A DNA stretch of 64,000 nucleotides, from contig NZ_BAABWE010000011.1 of NCBI RefSeq assembly GCF_040371755.1, positions 75,490 through 139,489 on the forward strand, given 5' to 3'. Positions within the stretch are counted from its first letter, which is position 1. Each line of letters opens with the position of its first letter. Position numbers and translations under genes: made by a program. The notes under the pieces were generated by a model. It was not told the DNA's origin and made no database searches. It worked only from the letters and a program-made list of their open reading frames with translations. The stretch is from Bermanella sp040371755 (GTDB lineage Bacteria; Pseudomonadota; Gammaproteobacteria; Pseudomonadales; Oceanobacteraceae). Shown here in pieces: positions 8,908 through 16,997 of this stretch.

Positions 8908-9600
8908 TTAACACCAACTTAACGCTACGCTGTTTTGCTTAAGCCAAGCCTGCTGGGTTTTGTAGTCTGGGCACATGGTTTCAACATGCTGCCAAAATGC
9001 TTTGGAGTGATTTGGGTGGATTAAATGACTTAGCTCGTGGCAAATAAGATAATCAATCACACTCACTGGCGCACCCATTATCAGCCAGTTATATTGGATT
9101 ACCCCTTGCGAGGTGCAATGGCCCCATTTGCTTTTTGTGCGCCTGAAACGCACTTGCTGCAATAAATGATCGAGACCAAATTTTTCAGCCAATAGTTGCG
9201 TGCGCGTTATCATATACACCCGCGCTTGCTGTTTAAAAAATTGCTGTAGCTCTGCTATTGCTTGTTCCGCTTTATTACATCCTAGTCTTATTTTCTCGCC
9301 TTCTAAGTGGATGCCTTTATGGGCAGGCACAAACGATAATGTCATTGTTTGGCCTAACCATAATATTTGAGAACCGTCTTTTATTTGTGGAATTAGCTGG
9401 GATTGCTGCTGTTGCTGAGCTAATTTACGGCGCACCCACGGGGCTTTATTACATAAGAAATCCAGCGCCCATGCATCATCCACAAAATACGGAATGCGCA
9501 CCTGCACCGTATTCGCCTTCACATGAATGGCTGCACTTTTGCGCTTTGAGCGAACAATATCGTAGGTGAACCCTAGGTCATCAAGCACATCTTGGCTCAT
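8908..9600 (-). CDS. YgjP-like (DUF45) zinc metallopeptidase
   Basis: A 230-residue cytoplasmic protein with the gluzincin motif HELSH at 188-192 and a further His in HPNHSKAFW, the pattern of the YgjP/DUF45 group (M48-related). KSKWGHCTSQG (about 156-166) and the following strand are also diagnostic. Length matches E. coli YgjP. The physiological substrate is not established. Its start overlaps the stop of the upstream DUF3820 gene by four bases, so the two form a small operon. Confidence 0.88.
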   Translation of the reverse strand: MSQDVLDDLGFTYDIVRSKRKSAAIHVKANTVQVRIPYFVDDAWALDFLCNKAPWVRRKLAQQQQQSQLIPQIKDGSQILWLGQTMTLSFVPAHKGIHLEGEKIRLGCNKAEQAIAELQQFFKQQARVYMITRTQLLAEKFGLDHLLQQVRFRRTKSKWGHCTSQGVIQYNWLIMGAPVSVIDYLICHELSHLIHPNHSKAFWQHVETMCPDYKTQQAWLKQNSVALSWC

Positions 9601-9830
9601 TCATTCACCACGTAATGCTTGCCTCGTAACGGATTCAAAATAGGCTCTAGGCCGTTTATTTTTATTTCTAAACATAAACCCAATAACATGCCTAAACGCC
9701 CCGCTGGCCAACCTTTGTGCTGGAACCACAATAGGTATTCTTCTGGTAAATCCATCAATACTTTACCTTGGTATTTGCCAAAGGGCATGGGCATATTGGC
9801 TAGGGCCAATAAATCTTTTTGGTCAAACAT
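9597..9830 (-). CDS. DUF3820 family small protein
   Basis: A 77-residue protein containing MPFGKYQGKVLMDLPEEYL and a WPAGRLGMLL segment, the conserved core of DUF3820. The family has no firm function; the fold is often found as an accessory module of DNA-processing enzymes. It is the first gene of a two-gene unit with the YgjP-like peptidase (ATGA overlap). Confidence 0.8.
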   Translation of the reverse strand: MFDQKDLLALANMPMPFGKYQGKVLMDLPEEYLLWFQHKGWPAGRLGMLLGLCLEIKINGLEPILNPLRGKHYVVNE

Positions 9831-9954
9831 ATTATGTCCTCTGGAGGCATCTTAACACGAGGATTTATCTGCGGCAGCTACACTTGATATTACCCCAATC
9901 ATCAAATATATTAGACTTATCTAATATTAAGATTAAATAAAAAGGTATTCCAAT

Positions 9955-10338
9955 ATGGCTACTACTAAAGAAGAACTACTCAATCAAGCTAGGCAAAACA
10001 TTAACATCATTGATGCACAACAAACCGAACAATATATGGCACACGGGGCGACTATTCTAGATGTACGAGAGCCCAGTGAATTTGATATGGGCCACCTGCC
10101 TGATGCGGTGCATATTCCCCGAGGCTTATTAGAATTTATGGTGGGTAATCACCCTGCATTACAAGACAGCAGTAAAACATTGGTGGTTTATTGTAAAAAT
10201 GGCGGTCGCTCCACCCTAGCCACCGATTTATTGCAACGCATGGGTTTTAGCGATATTCACATGCTGGCCGGTGGTTTTGATAATTGGAGTGGCACCATAC
10301 ATAAAGTAGAAATCCCTGATAACCAATACCTAGGATAG
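9955..10338 (+). CDS. Single-domain rhodanese-like sulfurtransferase
   Basis: A 127-residue protein made of one rhodanese domain. DVREPSEFDMGHLPDA (about 36-51) is the entry motif, and the active-site loop is CKNGGR with catalytic Cys80. Such proteins carry persulfide sulfur from thiosulfate, glutathione persulfide or a protein donor. The OsmC-family gene begins nine bases downstream, so the two are very probably co-transcribed, which fits handling of reactive sulfur or oxidants. The short N-terminal helical extension has no export signal, so it is cytoplasmic. Confidence 0.88.
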   Translation: MATTKEELLNQARQNINIIDAQQTEQYMAHGATILDVREPSEFDMGHLPDAVHIPRGLLEFMVGNHPALQDSSKTLVVYCKNGGRSTLATDLLQRMGFSDIHMLAGGFDNWSGTIHKVEIPDNQYLG

Positions 10339-10347
10339 GAGCCACCT

Positions 10348-10782
10348 ATGAGTGAGCACAGAGCCCAAATTCACTGGCAGCGCCAAGGTACTTTTAATCA
10401 TGAAGGCTTTGAGCGGGCTCACGAGGCTGCAATTTCGGGGCATATTTTACCTATGGCTGGCGCCAATACTGAGGGTTACGCAGACCCAGAACAAATTTTA
10501 GCCGCCAGTTTATCCAGCTGTCATATGCAAACATTTTTACTACTGGCTGCCAAAAAACGCTTTCAAGTGGAAAGCTATGAAGACATTGCCATTGCGCGGC
10601 TAGATAAAAATACAGAGGGAAAACAATACGTTAAAGAAATTGAGCTCTCGCCAAAGGTGGTATTTTCAGGGGATAAACAGCCAACCACAGAGGAAATAGA
10701 GAAAATGCACCACAAAGCCCATGCATTTTGTTTTATTAACAACTCCCTAATCAGCCACGTGATGGTTACGCCTATTTTTTAG
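10348..10782 (+). CDS. OsmC/Ohr family peroxiredoxin-like protein
   Basis: A 144-residue OsmC-fold protein. The two redox cysteines are visible: Cys58 in SLSSCHMQ and Cys128 in AHAFCFINNSL. These form the thiol pair that reduces organic hydroperoxides with dihydrolipoamide, or removes persulfides in some members. The length is that of the OsmC/YhfA-like branch. It is preceded by AGGAGCC about four bases from the ATG and by the rhodanese gene nine bases away. Whether it prefers peroxide or persulfide cannot be read from sequence; the neighbour favours sulfur. Confidence 0.87.
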   Translation: MSEHRAQIHWQRQGTFNHEGFERAHEAAISGHILPMAGANTEGYADPEQILAASLSSCHMQTFLLLAAKKRFQVESYEDIAIARLDKNTEGKQYVKEIELSPKVVFSGDKQPTTEEIEKMHHKAHAFCFINNSLISHVMVTPIF

Positions 10783-10852
10783 TTAAGATGCGTTGTACTC
10801 GATCAGCTGTTCTTGACCTATACTTAATAAACGTCTCAATAAGGATGCAAAG

Positions 10853-11125
10853 ATGTCAATCAGTGATCAAATACGTAATTATTATGAGAACAAAGTGGTT
10901 GATGCCATTAACCACCAAGTAATAGAGAAAGGGTTTTCCCATGAACAGCTAGTGGATCTTGCTTGTTTGGCATTAAACAATTTGCCCACCCGCTATTATC
11001 GTCATGAAGTGGACCTTGCATTTTATATGTCAGCTCAAGAGCATGAAGAGATTAATACAAAAGTGCATAAGGCGGTAAAAGAAGCGATTGCCTATTTAGA
11101 TGAACAAATCAAGGTCAGTAAATAG
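10853..11125 (+). CDS. ComFB-like late competence family protein
   Basis: A 90-residue protein. YYENKVVDAI at the start and LVDLACLALNNLPTRYYRHEVDL (about 32-54) match the core of the ComFB (PF10719) family, which lacks the Zn-binding cysteines in many proteobacterial members, as here with a single Cys. In cyanobacteria ComFB-type proteins bind cyclic dinucleotides; in proteobacteria the role is unclear. No competence genes are nearby. A GGATG site lies a few bases before the ATG. Confidence 0.72.
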   Translation: MSISDQIRNYYENKVVDAINHQVIEKGFSHEQLVDLACLALNNLPTRYYRHEVDLAFYMSAQEHEEINTKVHKAVKEAIAYLDEQIKVSK

Positions 11126-11325
11126 CCTCATCACTTGGGGCGATATATTCATGTTCTTTAAATACCAGAAGATCACTTCTGAAATTTTCTTTTAATTGAA
11201 TGATCGATTTTAATTTATGGTCCTTCATACTATCACTTAGGACCCTCAGTACTTCTTACCACACTGGCAGCAGTACCCTCTTCATTTTTTAAAACCAAAA
11301 TAATTAATCTACAATCAGAAAACGA
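11115..11325 (-). other. Possible remnant of a degraded gene
   Basis: On the minus strand two short open stretches without start codons lie in different frames: one reading NEEGTAASVVRSTEGPK then stop, and one reading VLRVLSDSMKDHK to a stop at 11115-11117, the latter overlapping the end of the ComFB-like gene. The amino-acid composition looks coding, but there is no complete frame, ribosome-binding site or family I recognise. The rest of the 11126-11420 gap shows no feature. I treat it as a decayed gene at low confidence. Confidence 0.2.
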
Positions 11326-11420
11326 ACAAAAGGGGCATCATTAATTGTGATGTGGTGCTGCAACTCCAGCTTGATGCACTGAAGAAAACAGGTTTTGATT
11401 AAATCAAAGACGAGCAAAAA

Positions 11421-12044
11421 TCAGTAACGATAAGCATAATTAAAGTTATAAAAATTAATCCCATTATTAGGCAATTTAATACTATTATTTGAGAAGTGTT
11501 GCAGCTGAAGAGACCAACTTGATTTCGGCGTAATATACCCACCAAAAGATAATGAATCGGTAAATTGGAAATTCGTACTAAAACGTTTGTCATTAATGCC
11601 CGAGCGAGACAAAACCGATAAACCAACAGAGGTTTCTAAATAGCTTAACCAATTCGAATAGGACCAATTAAAACGAAACACAGGGACAAATTCTACCGCA
11701 TTCACCACACCTTCTTGGCCATCTATATCCAAACTTTGCCAATAGCTATAACCCAATAAATAATAATGGGTAACTTCTGCGCCAAATAAATCAAAAGATA
11801 AGTCATCTTTATGCCACTTAAAGCCAAACTTTACCGCACCAACATCCTCATCTTCCGACATCATTATTGACGCATTGTATTCGTCAGCACCTAATGGGTT
11901 CATCGCCAAGGATAAAAATAAACTGGAAAACAAAGCGGTACGCCAGCCCCAAGTCTCCGTGTCTTCCTCCGTCAGCTCTTCCGCTACAGCATAAGCCCAT
12001 TGGGGAGATGATAAACACAAAACTAAAACTAACGTACGAAACAT
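11421..12044 (-). CDS. PagL-like lipid A 3-O-deacylase / acyloxyacyl hydrolase family outer-membrane protein
   Basis: About 207 residues: signal peptide (about 1-20, ending WAYA), then an acidic linker and an eight-stranded-barrel-like sequence. Near the C-terminus the stretch LQHFSNNSIKLPNNGIN holds the His-x-Ser pair (His183, Ser185) of PagL-type deacylases and the usual asparagine/glycine turn before the last strand. PagL removes the 3-linked acyl chain from lipid A and remodels the outer membrane. The catalytic acid is not obvious, so activity is uncertain. The longest frame begins with a GTG without a ribosome-binding site; I use the ATG four codons later, which has GGAAA upstream. Confidence 0.6.
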   Translation of the reverse strand: MFRTLVLVLCLSSPQWAYAVAEELTEEDTETWGWRTALFSSLFLSLAMNPLGADEYNASIMMSEDEDVGAVKFGFKWHKDDLSFDLFGAEVTHYYLLGYSYWQSLDIDGQEGVVNAVEFVPVFRFNWSYSNWLSYLETSVGLSVLSRSGINDKRFSTNFQFTDSLSFGGYITPKSSWSLQLQHFSNNSIKLPNNGINFYNFNYAYRY

Positions 12045-12249
12045 GCCGTTTTCCACTTAATTTAATTATATGGATATAATAGAAGCAATCTATAGACCAA
12101 AAAACTAACTAAGAGTTCCACCGAAAGAATTTGACTTAACTAGTCTAAAAACTGCAATAAAGTAATCCGATATTTTTTACAGACTGTTTAAAAAAGATTA
12201 ATACAATAACAGTTAAGGCTAGATTAGTGGAATTTAAAATATAAGAGAC

Positions 12250-12281
12250 AAAGAATTGCCCTTAAAGAATTTAAGGGCAAT
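12250..12281 (-). terminator. Terminator of mqo
   Basis: A perfect 12-bp inverted repeat (ATTGCCCTTAAA at 12255-12266, TTTAAGGGCAAT at 12270-12281) with a three-base loop lies just past the mqo stop. On the minus strand it is followed by a T-rich tract (TCTTTGTC), so it probably ends the mqo transcript. Confidence 0.75.
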
Positions 12282-12287
12282 ATAGAT

Positions 12288-13778
12288 TTAAGGATTTAAA
12301 TTTAAGGTAGATAATGTTTGTTCACGTACACGCTTAAGTAATTCAGCGTCATCAATCAATGATTCGCCATAAGATGGAATCATTGTTTTCAATTTTTCTT
12401 TCCAGCCATCGCTTTCTAAACGACTTGCAAAACAACGCTCGATCACATTAATCATAGCGTGAACTGCGGTAGAAGCACCTGGTGAAGCACCTAATAGAGA
12501 TGCGATAGAGCCATCTGCAGCGGCCACAATCTCTGTACCGAATTCTAGTTTGCCATCGCCATTTTTATCTTTCTTGATAATTTGAACACGCTGACCGGCA
12601 TCTGCTAGCCGCCAATTGCCGTCTTTTGCCTGTGGGAAGTAATCCCTAAGTGAACTCATACGCGAACGATTTGATTGAAATACTTCACCGATTAAATATT
12701 TTGTTAAATCCATGTTATTAATACCAACAGACATCATGGGCATTAAATTATTCCCACGAATGGAGCTAGGCAAGTCAAACATAGATCCCTTCTTCAAAAA
12801 TTTCGTGGTAAACCCCGCAAACGGCCCAAATAATAATGCTTTTTTACCATTGATAACACGGGTATCTAAATGAGGCACTGACATAGGTGGCGCACCTATG
12901 GCTGCTTTACCATACACTTTAGCATGGTGCTGATCCGCCACTTGGGTGTCTTCACATACTAACCACTGGCCACTAACTGGAAAACCACCATAGCCATCGC
13001 TTTCAGGTATTTCAGATTTTTGTAATAGCGGTAAAGCACCACCACCAGCACCAAGAAATACAAATTTAGAACGAATACGTGTTTTACCGCTAGTATCTCG
13101 GTTTTCTAATTGAACCGACCAGCCACCTTCGCTTGAGCGTTGTAAGTCATCTACGTCGTAATTTAAGATCAACTCAAAATCTTCTTGCTCGACTAAGTGG
13201 GCCATCATGTAACGCGCAAGTGAACCAAAGTCCACGTCTGAGCCTCTTGCCATATACGTGGCAGCCACAGGCTCTTTTGGATCACGCTCACGCATAACAA
13301 GTGGCATCCACTTGCTCAGAACTTCGCGATCTTCCGAGTATTCCATACCAGAAAACAAATGATGCTGACTCATTAACTCGTAACGTTTTTTCAAAAACGC
13401 CACGTTTTTCTCGCCCCAAACAAAACTTAAATGCGGGGTACGGTTAATGAATTCTTTTGGGTTGGGTAATACAGCGCTATTAACTAGATAGCTCCAAAAT
13501 TGAAGGGATAATTCGAATGAAGAGTTGATGGTTAATGCTTTAGATATATCCACATTGCCTTGGCTATCTTCTGGGGTATAGTTCAATTCACAGTAAGCAG
13601 CATGGCCAGTACCAGCATTATTCCAACCATCTGTGCTTTCTTTAGCAACACTTTTTAAACGCTCAACAACACATATTTTTAAACTAGGGTCTAATTGTTT
13701 TAATAACATGGCAAGGGTGCTGCTCATTGCACCTGCACCAACAAGTAAGACGTCTACAGTTTTGACTTTGGCTGTCAT
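12288..13778 (-). CDS. mqo: Malate:quinone oxidoreductase
   Basis: FAD-dependent peripheral membrane enzyme of about 496 residues that oxidises malate to oxaloacetate and passes electrons directly to quinone. The N-terminal FAD loop is DVLLVGAGAMSS, then WNNAGTGHAAYCELNYTPE, the signature of Mqo; the C-terminal part has LLGASPGASTAV. Length is standard. The longest frame starts at a GTG, but the ATG three codons later has better spacing to the upstream GGAAA/AAGAG region, so I start there. It is monocistronic: a long leader with a strong hairpin precedes it and a terminator follows. Together with malic enzyme at 55 kb this gives two routes for malate. Confidence 0.95.
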   Translation of the reverse strand: MTAKVKTVDVLLVGAGAMSSTLAMLLKQLDPSLKICVVERLKSVAKESTDGWNNAGTGHAAYCELNYTPEDSQGNVDISKALTINSSFELSLQFWSYLVNSAVLPNPKEFINRTPHLSFVWGEKNVAFLKKRYELMSQHHLFSGMEYSEDREVLSKWMPLVMRERDPKEPVAATYMARGSDVDFGSLARYMMAHLVEQEDFELILNYDVDDLQRSSEGGWSVQLENRDTSGKTRIRSKFVFLGAGGGALPLLQKSEIPESDGYGGFPVSGQWLVCEDTQVADQHHAKVYGKAAIGAPPMSVPHLDTRVINGKKALLFGPFAGFTTKFLKKGSMFDLPSSIRGNNLMPMMSVGINNMDLTKYLIGEVFQSNRSRMSSLRDYFPQAKDGNWRLADAGQRVQIIKKDKNGDGKLEFGTEIVAAADGSIASLLGASPGASTAVHAMINVIERCFASRLESDGWKEKLKTMIPSYGESLIDDAELLKRVREQTLSTLNLNP

Positions 13779-13807
13779 GGTTTCCACGCTCTTAATTAAA
13801 TGAAAAC

Positions 13808-13870
13808 GGACCCGCTACCTGTATTGCTTGTCACGCGCTTACTTTTTGTAAAAGTAAGAGGTAGGGTCGC
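13808..13870 (-). promoter_or_regulatory. Structured 5' leader of mqo
   Basis: Between mqo and alr a nested inverted repeat lies 30-90 bases before the mqo start. The inner hairpin is perfect: CTTACTTTT (13838-13846) and AAAAGTAAG (13850-13858) around a three-base loop. The outer arms ACCCGCTACCT (from about 13810) and AGGTAGGGT (13859-13867) pair apart from a two-base bulge. There is no U tract where a terminator would need one, so it may be a regulatory or stabilising element. I recognise no known riboswitch class. Confidence 0.5.
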
Positions 13871-14023
13871 TATATCGTTTTTTGACGACATTGCAAAAAT
13901 GGGGGGCACATTATAGCAAAATCAATAAAAAGATCGTGCCCTTTTTATTGGCAATTATGCATCACGCCTATGCATTGACTATTTTTTACACTAGCAATTG
14001 CACAATGTTAGTACATAAGTTAA

Positions 14024-15097
14024 TTAACTGCCTAAGTAATGGCGATTCACTCGATTAGTTAATTGGCAAAATAATTCATATGCAATGGTACCGCAGTGTT
14101 CAGCTACCACATCCGCACTTAGCCCTATCCCCCAAAGGGTGGCTCTATCACCTAGTTGAATATCTGACCCTGTCACATCAACCGTGATCATATCCATAGA
14201 AACCCGACCCGCTAACGGCCAGCTCTTACCTTTGATCAAGACGGGAGTACCATTTTTGGCGCTACGAGGATAACCATCACCATAGCCAATAGCGACAACC
14301 GCAATAAGACTATCTTGCTGAGCAATAAAGCCCTGCCCATAACCCACACTTTCCCCTGCCTTGATTTGATGAATCGCGATCACTTCACTTTGCAAAGTCA
14401 TAACAGGCTGTAAATCTAAATCTGGACCATATTGGCCCAACAATGGGCTAGCCCCATAAAGCATAATTCCAGGGCGAATTAATTGATGATGACATTGGGG
14501 CAAGCTAAAGATAGCCGCACTATTAGAAAGACTCATGGGTAGCCCCATGGCCATCAAACCATCCATGTTTTGAATTTGCTCAGCTGTAAACACATGATTC
14601 GGATCATCCGCACAAGCAAAGTGGCTCATTAGCTGAATATCATTAACCACCCTTAGTTTATGTAATTGGCTAATAATACTGGGGACTAATTGAGGAGAAA
14701 ACCCCAAGCGATGCATACCACTGTCGACTTTAACATGAAGATGTAGATCACCTTCATCAAGCTGAGACAACCATTGAATTTGTTGTTCATTATGAATCGC
14801 GATTTGTAGGTCTAAATCCAGCGCGCTTTGGCACTCATCTGGCCCCATTGGCCCTTCTAACACGAGAATAGGTAATAACACCCCCATTTCTCGCAATAAC
14901 ACGGCTTCATCAACACACGCCACGGCAAATCCATCCACCACAGATACCAGACTATTAGCCACCTGAGTTAAACCATGACCATACGCATTGGCTTTAATCA
15001 CCGCATACGCCAAGCTATCAGGGGCCAAAGACTTAGCTTTTTGATAGTTTTCTTTTAACGCGTGTAGATCAATGAGTACTTGAGTGGCTCTTGCCAT
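14024..15097 (-). CDS. alr: Alanine racemase
   Basis: PLP enzyme of 357 residues that makes D-alanine for peptidoglycan. AVIKANAYGHG carries the PLP lysine (Lys35), and GYGDGYPRSAKNGTPVLI plus GRVSMDMITVDVT mark the C-terminal beta domain. The length equals the usual 355-360. In pseudomonads alr follows rpsF-rpsR-rplI-dnaB; here the neighbouring genes are a divergent DnaT-like/P-like pair and rlmB-rnr, so the ribosomal and dnaB genes have moved elsewhere or the locus was rebuilt. The upstream region has an AGGCAG stretch suited to a ribosome-binding site. Confidence 0.95.
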   Translation of the reverse strand: MARATQVLIDLHALKENYQKAKSLAPDSLAYAVIKANAYGHGLTQVANSLVSVVDGFAVACVDEAVLLREMGVLLPILVLEGPMGPDECQSALDLDLQIAIHNEQQIQWLSQLDEGDLHLHVKVDSGMHRLGFSPQLVPSIISQLHKLRVVNDIQLMSHFACADDPNHVFTAEQIQNMDGLMAMGLPMSLSNSAAIFSLPQCHHQLIRPGIMLYGASPLLGQYGPDLDLQPVMTLQSEVIAIHQIKAGESVGYGQGFIAQQDSLIAVVAIGYGDGYPRSAKNGTPVLIKGKSWPLAGRVSMDMITVDVTGSDIQLGDRATLWGIGLSADVVAEHCGTIAYELFCQLTNRVNRHYLGS

Positions 15098-15161
15098 ACT
15101 GCCTGCCAGATAAATATGCGCTATACTCGCGCATTGAAAATAATAGTGATGAGCTCGTGAT

Positions 15162-15220
15162 ACATAGAGTATAACGAATACATCCGCCGCCGTGAGGCTA
15201 ACTCGCTTTTTACTCTATGT
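15162..15220. repeat. 10-bp inverted repeat in the alr / DnaT-like divergent region
   Basis: ACATAGAGTA (15162-15171) and TACTCTATGT (15211-15220) form perfect arms separated by 39 bases, in the 226-base gap between the divergent alr and DnaT-like genes. The span could hold a regulator site or fold in RNA. No gene is seen in the gap. Confidence 0.45.
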
Positions 15221-15323
15221 GCTCAGTTAGTCCTAGGTCAATACATACAAATGCTTTAGCCTAGTAACGCGCCCTGCAAGTTCCCCGGCATTGTACCGTT
15301 TTTTAGATGAATACGTAGTAAAT

Positions 15324-16418
15324 ATGGGTCATAGTTTAATTCCAGAACGCATGCTAGTGGTTTCCCCTAGCCTAGCGGCCACCATTGGCCTTGAAGAAGC
15401 CATTGTGCTTCAAGCCCTTAATGATGGCGCACAACCCCATGATGCTGATTGGCAGTTCATCAATAAATCTACCCTGCGTAACTGGTTACCCTTTTGGGAC
15501 GATAACCAAATTAAGCGCATATTAAAGAATTTAAGCGATAAAGGTGTGGTGCATTACAACAGCCCCCCATTTGGTCAAAGCGAGCAGCTATTTTACAGCT
15601 TTCAGGCTAAGGCTCCTGCCAGTAGCCAGCAAAGCAAAACTCAACAAGCCTATAAAGAATCACAACAGCAATATAAAAATGTGATTCCAGCTAATTGGCA
15701 ACCAGATACGGAAACCCTGCGCTACATCAGTGAAACCCTAGGCATTGCCAAACGTTATACACAAGCACAGGTGAAAGAGTTTGTTTACCACCACCAAAGC
15801 CAAGGGACACTAGCCGCCAGCTGGTCCACCATGTTTATTCGTTGGGTCAATAAACGCAATAAAGAAGATCAAAGCCACCCAGCGGTATTTCAAGGGGATG
15901 CTAACCGTAAGCAGCAAATGAGCCACGAATGGCAGCCTGAACCCACTACTTTGGATATTTTACATAAAGCCGGTGTTGACCCCAGCTTTATCCAAGACTG
16001 CATCAGTGAGTTTATTTTATATTACAAAGAAAAGGGCGAGGCCCACGATACTTGGAATACCAAATTTGTTGCTTGGGTTCGTCGTCAATGGGCACGCTTT
16101 AGTGCCAGTCTGGCCCACCCAAGTGATCCTATACCAATGAAAGATGGCTGGATGCCCTCAGAGGATGTATTTGAGATACTGGCCATGGCCAATATTGATC
16201 GAACATTTGCCCAAAGCATCGTACCGGAATTTGTTTTATACTGGCGCGATAGCAATCAGTTGCATACCTCATGGAACAGCAAATTTTTACAACACGCCAA
16301 ACACTTATGGAGCAAGCGCTTAAATGGTCAGCAAGGTAACGGAGCAACTTCTCAACGAGATTACATTGCAAGTACAACCCTTGAAGAGCGACTCAGCGAC
16401 ACCAGCTGGGCAAACTGA
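15324..16418 (+). CDS. Replication protein with winged-helix-like N-terminus and three tandem DnaT-like domains
   Basis: About 364 residues. An N-terminal part (SLIPERMLVVSPSLAATIGLEEA, then FINKSTLRNWLPFWDDNQIKRIL) resembles the helix-turn-helix head of DnaT/DnaD-type initiators. Three repeats follow at about 119-180, 200-262 and 273-335, each running W-x-P, a helical EF(V/I)LY stretch, then (S/T)W(S/N)(T/S)(K/M)F and a basic WxxR/K end; this is the ssDNA-binding DnaT-like domain. E. coli DnaT has one such domain. The longest frame starts with TTG at 15291; I use the ATG at 15324 because the family pattern begins near MGxSLIPE. It overlaps the P-like gene by 95 bases, suggesting joint helicase loading or primosome assembly. 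Confidence 0.75.
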   Translation: MGHSLIPERMLVVSPSLAATIGLEEAIVLQALNDGAQPHDADWQFINKSTLRNWLPFWDDNQIKRILKNLSDKGVVHYNSPPFGQSEQLFYSFQAKAPASSQQSKTQQAYKESQQQYKNVIPANWQPDTETLRYISETLGIAKRYTQAQVKEFVYHHQSQGTLAASWSTMFIRWVNKRNKEDQSHPAVFQGDANRKQQMSHEWQPEPTTLDILHKAGVDPSFIQDCISEFILYYKEKGEAHDTWNTKFVAWVRRQWARFSASLAHPSDPIPMKDGWMPSEDVFEILAMANIDRTFAQSIVPEFVLYWRDSNQLHTSWNSKFLQHAKHLWSKRLNGQQGNGATSQRDYIASTTLEERLSDTSWAN

Positions 16419-16992
16419 AACTCAGTTCAGTCCACAGCTAATTAGTGCCGTAAATGGGGTATTTGAGGTATTGGCGGCCGGTTACGGTAATCAGTACCAT
16501 GCAGCCTACCCAAATGCCGAGCAATCCAGTTTAGCTAAACGTCTATGGGCTAAACACTTAAGCCACTATCCCGCAAATTTGGTCATGAAAGTCGCCGACG
16601 ACATCATCGCCCAAGAAACTTTTTTACCTTCTATTGCTAAATTCAAAGAGTATTGCGATAACGCCTACGATGTATTTGGCCTGCCTAATGTGAACAGTGC
16701 TTATATTGAAGCTTGCCGTGCATCTCAACCTAAAAAAGGTTTTAATTGGAGCCATCCGGCAGTGTACTTTGCAGGCTTAGCAACGGATTGGTTCTTTTTA
16801 TCTAGCGAGTCTCGTGATCAGGTTTTTCCTGTATTTAAACGTAATTACGAGATGCTGTGCGAGCGTGTCATCAAAGGCGAAACATTAGAAATACCACTGG
16901 AAAAAGCCTTGCCTGAAACCATCAGTAAGCCTTTAACAAAACAAGAGAATCAAGACCATTTGAAATCGTTACGGGCATCGTTAAAGCTTTAA
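16324..16992 (+). CDS. Lambda P-like replication protein, candidate DnaB helicase loader
   Basis: A 222-residue protein of the phage lambda P (PF06992-type) pattern: FEVLAAGYGNQYHAAYP, then AKRLWAKHLSHYPANLV and TFLPSIAKFKEYC, a helical block found in phage and chromosomal replication protein P. Lambda P (about 233 residues) binds DnaB, delivers it to the origin and is then expelled. The first ATG has GGAG about 11 bases upstream and lies 95 bases inside the upstream gene; no later Met gives a full domain, so the overlap seems real. No other phage genes are present, which points to a domesticated loader working with the DnaT-like protein. Assignment is by pattern only. Confidence 0.68.
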   Translation: MVSKVTEQLLNEITLQVQPLKSDSATPAGQTETQFSPQLISAVNGVFEVLAAGYGNQYHAAYPNAEQSSLAKRLWAKHLSHYPANLVMKVADDIIAQETFLPSIAKFKEYCDNAYDVFGLPNVNSAYIEACRASQPKKGFNWSHPAVYFAGLATDWFFLSSESRDQVFPVFKRNYEMLCERVIKGETLEIPLEKALPETISKPLTKQENQDHLKSLRASLKL

Positions 16993-16997
16993 TGAGT

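Noticed and set aside
8636..9600. GIY-YIG and YgjP-like peptidase genes as parts of a defence or homing system
   Set aside because: Both are of the chromosomal housekeeping type (YhbQ-like and YgjP-like), with no methylase, toxin or mobile context.
11399..11626. 75-codon open frame on the minus strand
   Set aside because: It lies in another frame of the PagL-like gene and has no recognisable domain.
15220..15245. CAGTTAGTCCTAGGT resembles part of a well-known strong synthetic promoter
   Set aside because: Only part of the -10 half matches and no -35 box is present; treated as coincidence.
15324..16992. Prophage remnant around the DnaT-like/P-like genes
   Set aside because: The flanking genes are core (alr, rlmB, rnr), and no integrase, repressor, terminase or structural gene is present, so a domesticated module is preferred.
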